Below, piece by piece: positions 57,621-64,000 of a stretch of 64,000 nucleotides of DNA. The DNA comes from Amycolatopsis tucumanensis (lineage in GTDB: Bacteria; Actinomycetota; Actinomycetes; Mycobacteriales; Pseudonocardiaceae). The stretch is from contig NZ_JAKGSD010000004.1 in the NCBI RefSeq assembly GCF_021654135.1, forward strand, positions 1 through 64,000. The letters are read 5' to 3'. The translations under genes and the position numbers were made by a program. A model generated the notes under the pieces. The model was not told the origin of the DNA. It saw only the letters and a list, made by a program, of their open reading frames with translations, and did not search any database. Within the stretch, counting starts at the first letter, position 1; every line of letters starts with the position of its first letter.

Positions 57621-58181
57621 CTACAGACCCAAGTCGTCGAGGTCCAGCAGATACCGGTAGGTGAGGCCTTCCTTCTCGATGGCCTCACGCGCGCCGGTGC
57701 CGCGGTCGACGACCGTCGCCACGCCGACCACGGTCGCGCCCGCCTCGGTGAGCGCCTCGACGGCGGTCAGCACACTGCTGCCGGTGGTCGAGGTGTCCTC
57801 CACGGCGAGCACCCGCTGCCCGGCGACCTCGATGCCCTCGATGCGGCGCTGCATGCCGTGCGACTTCGTGGCCTTGCGCACCACGAACGCGTCGAGGACC
57901 TTCCCGTCCGCCGACGCCGAGTGCAGCATCGCGGTCGCGACCGGGTCCGCGCCGAGGGTGAGCCCGCCCACCGCCACGTAGTCCCAGTCCGCCGTGAGCT
58001 GCCGCATGAGCCGGCCGATGAGGGGGGCCGCCGCGTGGTGCAGCGTGGCCCGCCGCAGGTCGATGTAGTAGTCGGCCTCCTTGCCGGAGGCCAGCGTCAC
58101 CTTGCCGTGCACCACCGACAGCTCGGTGATGAGACGTGCCAGTTCGAACTTCGCTGCCTGATCCAACCCGGGGTTCGCCAC
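57621..58181 (-). CDS. pyrE: Orotate phosphoribosyltransferase
   Basis: Started at GTG 58181, 186 residues. It joins orotate and PRPP to form OMP in pyrimidine synthesis. Seen are V-T-L-A-S-G-K-E-A-D-Y-Y-I-D, V-G-G-L-T-L-G-A-D-P-V, R-K-A-T-K-S-H-G and the PRPP-binding motif V-L-A-V-E-D-T-S-T-T-G. Length is normal. No other pyr gene is near. Confidence 0.97.
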   Translation of the reverse strand: MANPGLDQAAKFELARLITELSVVHGKVTLASGKEADYYIDLRRATLHHAAAPLIGRLMRQLTADWDYVAVGGLTLGADPVATAMLHSASADGKVLDAFVVRKATKSHGMQRRIEGIEVAGQRVLAVEDTSTTGSSVLTAVEALTEAGATVVGVATVVDRGTGAREAIEKEGLTYRYLLDLDDLGL

Positions 58182-58303
58182 GCCCGGAAGTCTTACACAC
58201 GACCACGACAGGCTTGCGCTCTCGACGGTCAACGTGCGGGCCACGGAGATCAACGAGCTGCTCGACCTGGTGGCGGGCTCCCGCCCCCCGCGCCTCCCGC
58301 GCG

Positions 58304-59173
58304 TCACCGGTCGCTGATCGTCCGCGCCACCTCGTCCACCACGGTGCGCGTCGAGGGGGGCCACACCAGCCACGTCACCAGTTCCAGCGCCGGGTCCACC
58401 ACCGGCCGCCACGGCCAGCCCGGCAGCAGCCGCGTCGCGGAGTGTTCGGTCAGCAACACGGCGTCCGACTTCGTCGCCTCGGCGCATGCCCGCGCGTGCT
58501 CGGAGAACTGCGCGAACTGCCACAGCGGCACCACACCCGCGTCGTGCGCCGCGACGACCAGGCGGTCGTGCGCGACCGGCACCTGCTGCCTCCCGTGGGC
58601 GAGGATCCGCACCCCGTCCAGGTCCCGCAGCCGGCACGCCGGGCCGTCGGCCAGCGGGTGCCCTGGCCGGACGGCGACCCCGAACGGCTGGTCGAACAAC
58701 CGCGCGCCCCGCAAGCTGCCGGCCGGCTGCTCGTGCACCAGGCCCAGGTCGAGCCTGCCCTCGCGGACCATCCGGAGCTGCTCGGTGCTGCTCGCCTCGG
58801 TGAGGGCGACCGCCGCGTGCGGGACCGCCGCGTCGAGCGCGGCCAGCGTGTCCAGCAGCCACTCCGCGGACAGCCCGGGCGGGATGCCGATCCCCACCAC
58901 CTCACGGGACCGGCCCGCGGCCGCGTGTGCGGTCTCCCTGGTGGCGTCCGCCAGGCGCAGCAGGAGCACCGCGTGCGCGTGCAGCGCGGCGCCGGCCGGC
59001 GTGAGCGTCGTGCCCGTCGCCCCGCGCTCCAGCAGCGGCGCCCCGATGTCCCGTTCGAGCTGCCGGATCTGACGGCTCAGCGACGGCTGGGTGAGGTGCA
59101 GCCGTTCCGCCGCACGGGTGAGCGAGCCCTCGGTCGCGACGGCGACGAAGTACCGCAGGTGACGCAGCTCCAC
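58304..59173 (-). CDS. LysR family regulator
   Basis: Started at GTG 59173, 289 residues. N-terminal HTH (L-R-Y-F-V-A-V-A-T-E-G-S-L-T-R-A-A-E-R-L-H-L-T-Q-P-S-L-S-R-Q-I, split in two motifs) and a C-terminal periplasmic-binding-like effector domain. Divergent from an MFS/FAD-oxidoreductase operon. Two identical 13-bp T-N11-A boxes in the shared upstream region support control of that operon. Confidence 0.93.
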   Translation of the reverse strand: MELRHLRYFVAVATEGSLTRAAERLHLTQPSLSRQIRQLERDIGAPLLERGATGTTLTPAGAALHAHAVLLLRLADATRETAHAAAGRSREVVGIGIPPGLSAEWLLDTLAALDAAVPHAAVALTEASSTEQLRMVREGRLDLGLVHEQPAGSLRGARLFDQPFGVAVRPGHPLADGPACRLRDLDGVRILAHGRQQVPVAHDRLVVAAHDAGVVPLWQFAQFSEHARACAEATKSDAVLLTEHSATRLLPGWPWRPVVDPALELVTWLVWPPSTRTVVDEVARTISDR

Positions 59174-59185
59174 GCGCTTCTCCCC

Positions 59186-59198
59186 TGCCTGTGAGGCA
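59186..59198. promoter_or_regulatory. LysR box 1
   Basis: TGCCTGTGAGGCA, a T-N11-A palindrome with TGCCT/AGGCA arms, 12 bp before the lysR start. Its twin lies 72 bp away. Confidence 0.7.
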
Positions 59199-59257
59199 TG
59201 ACCGGGCTGATTAACCGGCATTGGACAGGCACGTGTCAAGGCACGTGTACTACTTCC

Positions 59258-59270
59258 TGCCTCTCAGGCA
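59258..59270. promoter_or_regulatory. LysR box 2
   Basis: TGCCTCTCAGGCA, same arms as box 1, within a longer inverted repeat (TCCTGCC-N5-GGCAGGA, 59255-59273) 29 bp before the MFS start. Confidence 0.7.
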
Positions 59271-59299
59271 GGACATCAATGGAGAAGGGACGCTCAACG

Positions 59300-60508
59300 A
59301 TGAGTCGAACTCCCGGCCGGGACCCGTACCGCTGGGTGGTGCTGGTGCTGTCCTGGGCCGCGTTCACGATGACGTCGGTGGACCGGTCGACGTGGGGACC
59401 GGCGTCGGTCGCGGTGGGCGAGCACCTGGGGGTCTCGCTCACCGGTCTGGGCGTCTTCGCCACCGGCTACTACGTCGGCTACGTCATCTCGAACGCGGCC
59501 GGCGGCGTCCTCACCGACTGGCTCGGCGCGCGGGTCGTGATGGGCGCGTCGCTGTTCCTCGCCGGCGGGTTCATGATCCTGTTCGGCGAGACCGACTCCG
59601 TGCCGGTCGGCATCGCGTTCCAGGCCGCGGTCGGGATCTTCGCCGGCTGCGACTACTCGGCCGGCGTGAAGCTGATCGCGCAGTGGTTCACGCCGAAGGA
59701 CCGCGGGTTCGCGATGGGCGTGTTCATGACCGCGACCTCGCTCGGCACGGTGATCGCCAACGCGGTCGTGCCGCGGCTGCTCGAATCCGCCGGGTGGCAG
59801 ACGTCGTACCACGTGTTCGGCGGCGCCTCGATGGTCATCGCGGTGCTGTGCCTGCTCCTGGTGCGCACGCGGACCGAAGACGCGGCCGAACGCGCGGTGC
59901 CGGACCTGCGCCCGCTGGCCCGCTCGCGTGATCTGTGGCTGCTCGGGCTGGCCGGGTTCGGCGGCCTGTGGGGCACCTACGGGTTCATCACGTGGTCCAA
60001 CGCGTTGATGGTCAAGGGCAACGGGCTGACCGGGGTGCAGGCGGGCGGGGTGGTCGCGATCTTCGGGATCGCCGCCATCGCGGCCAAGCCGTGCATCGGG
60101 TTCGTGTCCGACCTGCTCGGCGGCAGGCGGAAGGCGTTGACCGTCGTCGTGCTCGGCGCGTTCGTGGTGGCGCTGCTGGTGTTCGGCACGCGGGACAGCC
60201 TGACCGGCTTCCTGTGGGTGGCGCCGTTCCTCGGCGTCGCGGCCTACGTCTACAGCCCGCTGATGGTCGCGATGATTCCGCGCATCGCCGGGGTCGGCCT
60301 GGCCGGTTCGGCGGCCGGTGCGACGAACGCGTTCTGGCAGCTCGGCAGCACGGTCGTGCCGGTGGTGCTTGGCGCGGTGTTCCAGGCGACCCATTCGTTC
60401 TTCGCGGCGTTCGCCACGCTGGCCGCAGGCCCGCTCGTGGGAGCGCTGCTCATGCTCGGCGTCCGCGAACAGCAGCCGGCGCCGGATCGCGAGAAGGAGG
60501 CTGTGTGA
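59300..60508 (+). CDS. MFS transporter
   Basis: Started at ATG 59300, 402 residues; ATG 59279 is possible. Twelve predicted helices, with G-G-V-L-T-D-W-L-G-A-R-V-V between helices 2 and 3. Resembles anion/organic-acid importers of the ACS type. Its stop overlaps the oxidoreductase GTG by 4 nt, so it likely imports that enzyme's substrate. Probably controlled by the divergent LysR. Confidence 0.9.
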   Translation: MSRTPGRDPYRWVVLVLSWAAFTMTSVDRSTWGPASVAVGEHLGVSLTGLGVFATGYYVGYVISNAAGGVLTDWLGARVVMGASLFLAGGFMILFGETDSVPVGIAFQAAVGIFAGCDYSAGVKLIAQWFTPKDRGFAMGVFMTATSLGTVIANAVVPRLLESAGWQTSYHVFGGASMVIAVLCLLLVRTRTEDAAERAVPDLRPLARSRDLWLLGLAGFGGLWGTYGFITWSNALMVKGNGLTGVQAGGVVAIFGIAAIAAKPCIGFVSDLLGGRRKALTVVVLGAFVVALLVFGTRDSLTGFLWVAPFLGVAAYVYSPLMVAMIPRIAGVGLAGSAAGATNAFWQLGSTVVPVVLGAVFQATHSFFAAFATLAAGPLVGALLMLGVREQQPAPDREKEAV

Positions 60509-61740
60509 ACTACGACGTGATCGTCGCCGGTGGCGGTTCGGCCGGGATCGCCGCGGCGGTCGGCGCGCGGCGGGCCGGGGCCAGGACGCTGCTGATCGAG
60601 CGCGGACCGTGCCTGGGCGGGGCGGCGACGTTGCGGAACGTGGTGACGTACTGCGGGTTGTTCACGCGGGAGGACCGCGAGCAGGTGGTGTTCGGCGTGG
60701 CGGGCGAGGTGCTCGACGGGCTGCGCGAGCTGGGCGCGGTGAGCGAGCCGACGCGCTTCACCGCGGTGGCGGTGGTGTTCGATCCGGAAGCGGTGAAGCG
60801 GGTCGCCGACGACCTGTGCGACGCCGCCGGGGTGGACGTGCTGCTGCACTCGCACCTGCTGGACGCGTCCAGAGTGGACGATCGCGTTCGGACGGTGCGG
60901 GTGGCCGATCACGCCGGGGTGCACGAGTACTCCGCGGACGTGTTCGTGGACGCCACCGGTGAAGCCGACCTGGCGCAGCACGCGGGCGCGGAGGTGCGGT
61001 ACGGCAACGACGGCTGGGTGCAGAACGGCACGCTGGGTGTGCGGTTCGGCGGGATCGCGGCGAACGCCGAGGTCTCGCGGGATGCGGTGCGGGAGGCGGT
61101 CCGGGCGGCGAAGGTTCGTGGTTTGCCCGGCCTGACGGCGGAATCCGGGTTGATCGCGCGGATGCCGGTGTCCGGCGACCTGATCACGTACCTGGCGGAC
61201 GAGGGCTACGACGCGCGCGACGCCGCAGACACGAGCCGAGCCGAACGCAGCGCACGACGGCAGGCCGCGGCGTACCTGCGGGTGATCCGGACGTTGCCGG
61301 GGTGCGCGGACGCCTACATCGTCAGCACGGGCCCGGAACTGGGCACGCGCGAGTCGCGGCACCTGGTCGGACGGGTCCAGCTGACCGAGAAGGACGTGCT
61401 GTCGCCGGCCCCCGCGGACGACGCGGTGGCGATCGGCGCGTGGCCGATCGAGTACCACCCGGGGGTGGGGGTGCCGTCGGAGTGGCGGTTCATCGGCGAG
61501 CCGGGTTACTACGGCATCCCGCTCGGCGTGCTATGGAGCCGGAACACGCTGAACCTGTTCTGCGCGGGCCGGACCGTGGACGGCGACCGTGGTGCGGGCG
61601 CTTCGCTGCGCGCCATGGGGACGGCCTTCGCGACCGGCCACGCGGCGGGGGTGGCGGCGGCGCTGAGTGCCCGGGGTGCGGTGAGCGCGGCCGCCGTGCG
61701 GGAGGAACTGCAGCGCCAGGGCGCACGACTGCCGGATTGA
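60505..61740 (+). CDS. FAD-dependent oxidoreductase
   Basis: Started at GTG 60505 with GAAGGAGG upstream, 411 residues. N-terminal FAD site V-I-V-A-G-G-G-S-A-G-I-A-A-A, E-R-G-P-C-L-G-G-A-A-T, and C-terminal C-A-G-R-T-V-D-G-D-R-G-A-G-A-S-L-R-A-M-G-T. This is the PF12831-like FAD-dependent oxidoreductase group. The substrate is unknown; context suggests catabolism of the compound imported by the MFS protein. Confidence 0.9.
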   Translation: MNYDVIVAGGGSAGIAAAVGARRAGARTLLIERGPCLGGAATLRNVVTYCGLFTREDREQVVFGVAGEVLDGLRELGAVSEPTRFTAVAVVFDPEAVKRVADDLCDAAGVDVLLHSHLLDASRVDDRVRTVRVADHAGVHEYSADVFVDATGEADLAQHAGAEVRYGNDGWVQNGTLGVRFGGIAANAEVSRDAVREAVRAAKVRGLPGLTAESGLIARMPVSGDLITYLADEGYDARDAADTSRAERSARRQAAAYLRVIRTLPGCADAYIVSTGPELGTRESRHLVGRVQLTEKDVLSPAPADDAVAIGAWPIEYHPGVGVPSEWRFIGEPGYYGIPLGVLWSRNTLNLFCAGRTVDGDRGAGASLRAMGTAFATGHAAGVAAALSARGAVSAAAVREELQRQGARLPD

Positions 61741-61932
61741 GCCCCCGCCTGCCGCAGCGTGGCCTGCGCTGCTTCCCGCTGGGCGCCCGCGCTGCGGCAC
61801 CCGGCGCCTCGGCTCCCGCCGGCGTGGCGGGGTGCCGGGCCTGCCGACCCGGGCCGCCCGGCGCGAGAGATTCCGCGACGCCCGGTCGGATTTCCCGCCT
61901 GACTGCCCGGCGCGACCGCTCCGGGACTCCGG

Positions 61933-62481
61933 CTACCGGCCCGCACCGCCTGGGGTCAGCATCTCCGCCACCGCCCGGGCGGACGCCTCCAAATCACCGG
62001 TCACCTCGGGCGGCATCGCGCCGCTGAGCCACAGCGTCGCGAAACCGTGCACGATCGACCAGGCCGCGACCTGCGCCAGCTTCCCCTCCGACACCGCGTC
62101 CGCCATCACCGCCCACGCCCGCTGCCGCGCCGCCAGCAGGTCCGCGTCCTCGGCGTGGTGCAGGTCCGGCCGGAACATCACGTCGAAGTGCGCGCGGTGC
62201 CCCACCGCGAACCGCACGTACGCGACGCCGATCTCCACCAGGCCCTGGTCCCGGGCAGCGGTGAGGGCGTCGGCCAGCAGGTCGTACCCCTCGGTCGCCA
62301 GCGCGGTCACCACGCCGGCCTTGTCGCGGAAGTGGTGCACCGGCGCCGCGTGTGACACGCCGGCCCGTCGCGCCACCTCGCGCAGGCTCAGGGCCGCGAC
62401 GCCGTGCTCGCCGATCGTCTTGGCGGCGGCTTCGAGGATCGCGCGCCGCAGGTCGCCGTGGTGGTAGGAGCGCTCAGCCAT
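61933..62481 (-). CDS. TetR family regulator
   Basis: Started at ATG 62481, 182 residues. HTH S-L-R-E-V-A-R-R-A-G-V-S-H-A-A-P-V-H-H-F, with Y-H-H-G-D-L-R arm; TetR_C 33-like helical domain. Divergent from a DoxX-type gene; two operators with TGACAAGAT half-sites lie between. Confidence 0.93.
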   Translation of the reverse strand: MAERSYHHGDLRRAILEAAAKTIGEHGVAALSLREVARRAGVSHAAPVHHFRDKAGVVTALATEGYDLLADALTAARDQGLVEIGVAYVRFAVGHRAHFDVMFRPDLHHAEDADLLAARQRAWAVMADAVSEGKLAQVAAWSIVHGFATLWLSGAMPPEVTGDLEASARAVAEMLTPGGAGR

Positions 62482-62492
62482 GCCCTCAGCAT

Positions 62493-62511
62493 ATCTTTCC
62501 ATTGACAAGAT
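62493..62511. promoter_or_regulatory. TetR operator 1 (imperfect)
   Basis: ATCTTTCCA, T, TGACAAGAT: the same half-site as operator 2 on one side, two mismatches on the other. It lies 12 bp before the tetR start. Confidence 0.6.
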
Positions 62512-62526
62512 GCGAGCGTGAGAGCA

Positions 62527-62545
62527 ATCTTGTCACTGACAAGAT
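62527..62545. promoter_or_regulatory. TetR operator 2 (perfect)
   Basis: ATCTTGTCA, central C, TGACAAGAT: perfect 9-bp arms, 34 bp centre-to-centre from operator 1 and 13 bp before the DoxX start. Confidence 0.8.
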
Positions 62546-62558
62546 GTGGAGGAGACCC

Positions 62559-63044
62559 ATGGCACCGCTGATCATCCTGATCGTCGTCACGCTGGTCCTC
62601 GCGCTCGCCGGCGCGGCCGGGGTCCGGTGGCTCAGACCGTGGCCGCTGGCCGTGCGCGGCGGCGTCGCTGCGATGTTCACCGCGACCGGCATCTCGCACT
62701 TCGTGGGCATGCGGGAGCAGCTCATCGACATGGTCCCGCCGGCGCTGCCCGCGCCTGCCCTGCTGGTGACCGTCACCGGAGTCCTGGAGCTCGCCGGCGC
62801 CGTCGGTGTGCTGTGGCCGCGCACCGCCCCGTGGGCCGCGGCCGGGCTGACCGCCATGCTCGTGCTGATGTTCCCGGCGAACGTCTACGCGGTGCAGAGC
62901 GGCGTGCTCACCGCGTGGGACGACCAGATCGTCCCGCGCACGCTCATGCAGGTCGTGTTCCTGGCCGCCACGCTGACGGTCTTCGTGCACGCCCGCCGCG
63001 GCGATCAGGCCCGGCTGAACCGGCCCGCCCACTCGCGCAGCTGA
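62559..63044 (+). CDS. DoxX-like membrane protein
   Basis: Started at ATG 62559 behind GGAGGAG, 161 residues. Four to five helices with G-I-S-H-F-V-G-M, L-E-L-A-G-A-V-G-V-L and P-A-N-V-Y-A-V typical of DoxX-type proteins. Role unknown, often linked to redox stress. Likely repressed by the divergent TetR. End overlaps the convergent WYL gene by 40 nt. Confidence 0.85.
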   Translation: MAPLIILIVVTLVLALAGAAGVRWLRPWPLAVRGGVAAMFTATGISHFVGMREQLIDMVPPALPAPALLVTVTGVLELAGAVGVLWPRTAPWAAAGLTAMLVLMFPANVYAVQSGVLTAWDDQIVPRTLMQVVFLAATLTVFVHARRGDQARLNRPAHSRS

Positions 63045-63958
63045 TCACGCAGCTCCGGCGGCCCGACCACGCGGAACTCGGCGCACAGCGAACCCAGCGC
63101 CAGCGCGGGCCAGTCCAGGGAGGCGGTCGTCATCCGCACCCGGCACCGGCCTTCGTCGACCTCCTCGACCGTGCCCCACCGGCCGATCCGCTCGCGCGCC
63201 ACCGCCGCCGGGACGTCGACGACGACTTCGACCTCGTACGGCTGCGGCAGCGCGCCGAGCGAGCTGCGGACGAACTCGGCGGCGTCGCCGGTGGGCAGTT
63301 CGCGTGGCCGGAACCGGGCGCCGGTGCCGCGTGGACCGCTGATCCGGTCGATGCGGAAGTTGCGCCACGCGTGCCGGGTGAGGTCGTAGGCCACCAGGTA
63401 CCACTGCCGCCCGAGCGGGACCAGCCGCAACGGCTCGACCTCCCGCTCGGACTCGCGGCCCCCGGCGTCGGTGTAGCCGAAGCGGAGGCGTTCGCTGTCC
63501 CTGCAGGCCAGCGCGATCGTGGTGAGCAGGCCGGGGTCGATCCGGGGCGCGGACGCGCCGGGCCAGGTCGCCGGCACGGTCATCGCCCGCAGCGCGTCGA
63601 CCCGGCGGCGCAGCCGGGCCGGCATCACCTGCACGACCTTCGCCAGCACCCGCACCGACGACTCCGCGATGCCGTCGACCGAACTCTGCGCGGCCGTCTG
63701 GAGTCCGACGGTCAGCGCCACCGCCTCTTCGTCGTCCACCACGAGCGGCGGCAGCGACGCGCCCGCGGCGAGCTGGTAGCCGCCGTCGACACCGCGCTGC
63801 GCCTCCACCGGGTAGCCCAGCTCGCGCAGCCGGTCGATGTCCCGGCGCAGGGTGCGCGGCGAGACGCCCAGCCGCTCGGCCAGTTCACTGCCCGGCCAGT
63901 ACCGGTGGGTCTGCAGCAGGGACAGCAACCGCAGCGTCCGCGAGCTCGTGTTCGCCAT
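63005..63958 (-). CDS. WYL-domain DeoR/YafY-type regulator
   Basis: Started at ATG 63958, 317 residues. Winged helix (W-P-G-S-E-L-A-E-R-L-G-V-S-P-R-T-L-R-R-D-I), then WYL domain (R-Q-W-Y-L-V-A-Y-D, N-F-R-I-D-R-I) and C-terminal extension. A paralogue of the regulator at 43 kb. Its target is probably beyond the window edge, as the region upstream is cut after 42 bp. Confidence 0.92.
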   Translation of the reverse strand: MANTSSRTLRLLSLLQTHRYWPGSELAERLGVSPRTLRRDIDRLRELGYPVEAQRGVDGGYQLAAGASLPPLVVDDEEAVALTVGLQTAAQSSVDGIAESSVRVLAKVVQVMPARLRRRVDALRAMTVPATWPGASAPRIDPGLLTTIALACRDSERLRFGYTDAGGRESEREVEPLRLVPLGRQWYLVAYDLTRHAWRNFRIDRISGPRGTGARFRPRELPTGDAAEFVRSSLGALPQPYEVEVVVDVPAAVARERIGRWGTVEEVDEGRCRVRMTTASLDWPALALGSLCAEFRVVGPPELRDQLREWAGRFSRA

Positions 63959-64000
63959 GTTCCCGATTCTCGCGCAATTGCGGTCAAAAAGTGGCCGCAA

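Noticed and set aside
58234..58317. 27-codon plus-strand frame between pyrE and lysR
   Set aside because: It has a protein-like composition, but no ribosome site and no family; it overlaps the lysR end by 14 nt. Could be a gene remnant.
61741..61932. 192-bp gap after the FAD oxidoreductase
   Set aside because: GC-rich with some CGGCGC and CCGGCGC words but no convincing hairpin terminator or gene.

Overview
The window is chromosomal DNA of a high-GC actinomycete, most likely from the Pseudonocardiaceae (Amycolatopsis-like). This rests on the very GC-rich third codon positions, frequent GTG starts, ATGA/GTGA stop-start overlaps, ESX (type VII) accessory genes of the EspG/PE/PPE kind, several F420-type oxidoreductases, a DasR-like operator before nagA, and a purA ... 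DUF3151 ... fba order that I recall from mycobacteria. I see no rRNA, tRNA, CRISPR array, insertion sequence or prophage. The species call is inference.

Layout. 0.1-4.9 kb: a minus-strand cassette of ESX accessory proteins (PE-like, a frameshifted DUF3558 lipoprotein, PPE-like, EspG, a small helical protein, and a WXG100-lysozyme fusion) without any core ESX machine. 5.0-9.3 kb: purD, a secreted glycerophosphodiesterase and a DHA2 exporter, the last two each followed by a strong terminator. 9.3-10.2 kb: an intergenic 80-bp higher-order tandem repeat. 10.2-16.9 kb: a CPA1 antiporter, a three-subunit molybdenum hydroxylase of the PaoABC/YagTSR type, an LLM flavoprotein and an OsmC protein. 17-29.4 kb: purA, a secreted HNH nuclease, a second repeat block (24-bp and 17-bp arrays), a large FAD/NAD(P) protein, a divergent TetR/lipase pair, DUF3151, a membrane protein, fba, an LLM protein and an aldo/keto reductase. 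29.4-30.4 kb: a third repeat block (5/15-bp and 23-bp arrays). 30.4-38 kb: an SDR/PPOX pair, YCII, a SigE-type sigma factor, nagA, a DedA protein, a Phd/VapC module whose toxin is frameshifted, and a GlcD-type oxidase.

38-42.8 kb holds the most unusual operon: MarR, then a 14-helix exporter fused to three surface-type beta-sandwich repeats, then a YceI lipocalin carrying the same repeat at its N-terminus. All three genes are joined by 4-nt overlaps, and a DedA gene follows. 42.8-46.5 kb: a WYL regulator with a divergent VOC gene, and an acyl-CoA ligase. 46.6-53.9 kb: a LacI-controlled sugar ABC operon (binding protein, permease, ATPase, PfkB kinase, FrcK-like kinase, SDR) beside a GH76 glycosidase. 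53.9-58.2 kb: a molybdopterin oxidoreductase, a TrmH methyltransferase, small membrane proteins and pyrE. 58.3-64 kb: a LysR/MFS/FAD-oxidoreductase cassette, a TetR/DoxX pair and a WYL regulator.

Two themes recur. First, almost every local regulator lies beside a divergent or downstream gene with a clear palindromic operator between them. Second, the only three gene-free stretches longer than 300 bp, each about 1 kb, hold degenerate short-period tandem repeats, and the period differs from stretch to stretch (20/80, 24, 17, 5/15 and 23 bp). Two genes, the DUF3558 lipoprotein and vapC, need a 1-nt frameshift to be read through. They are either pseudogenes or sequence errors.
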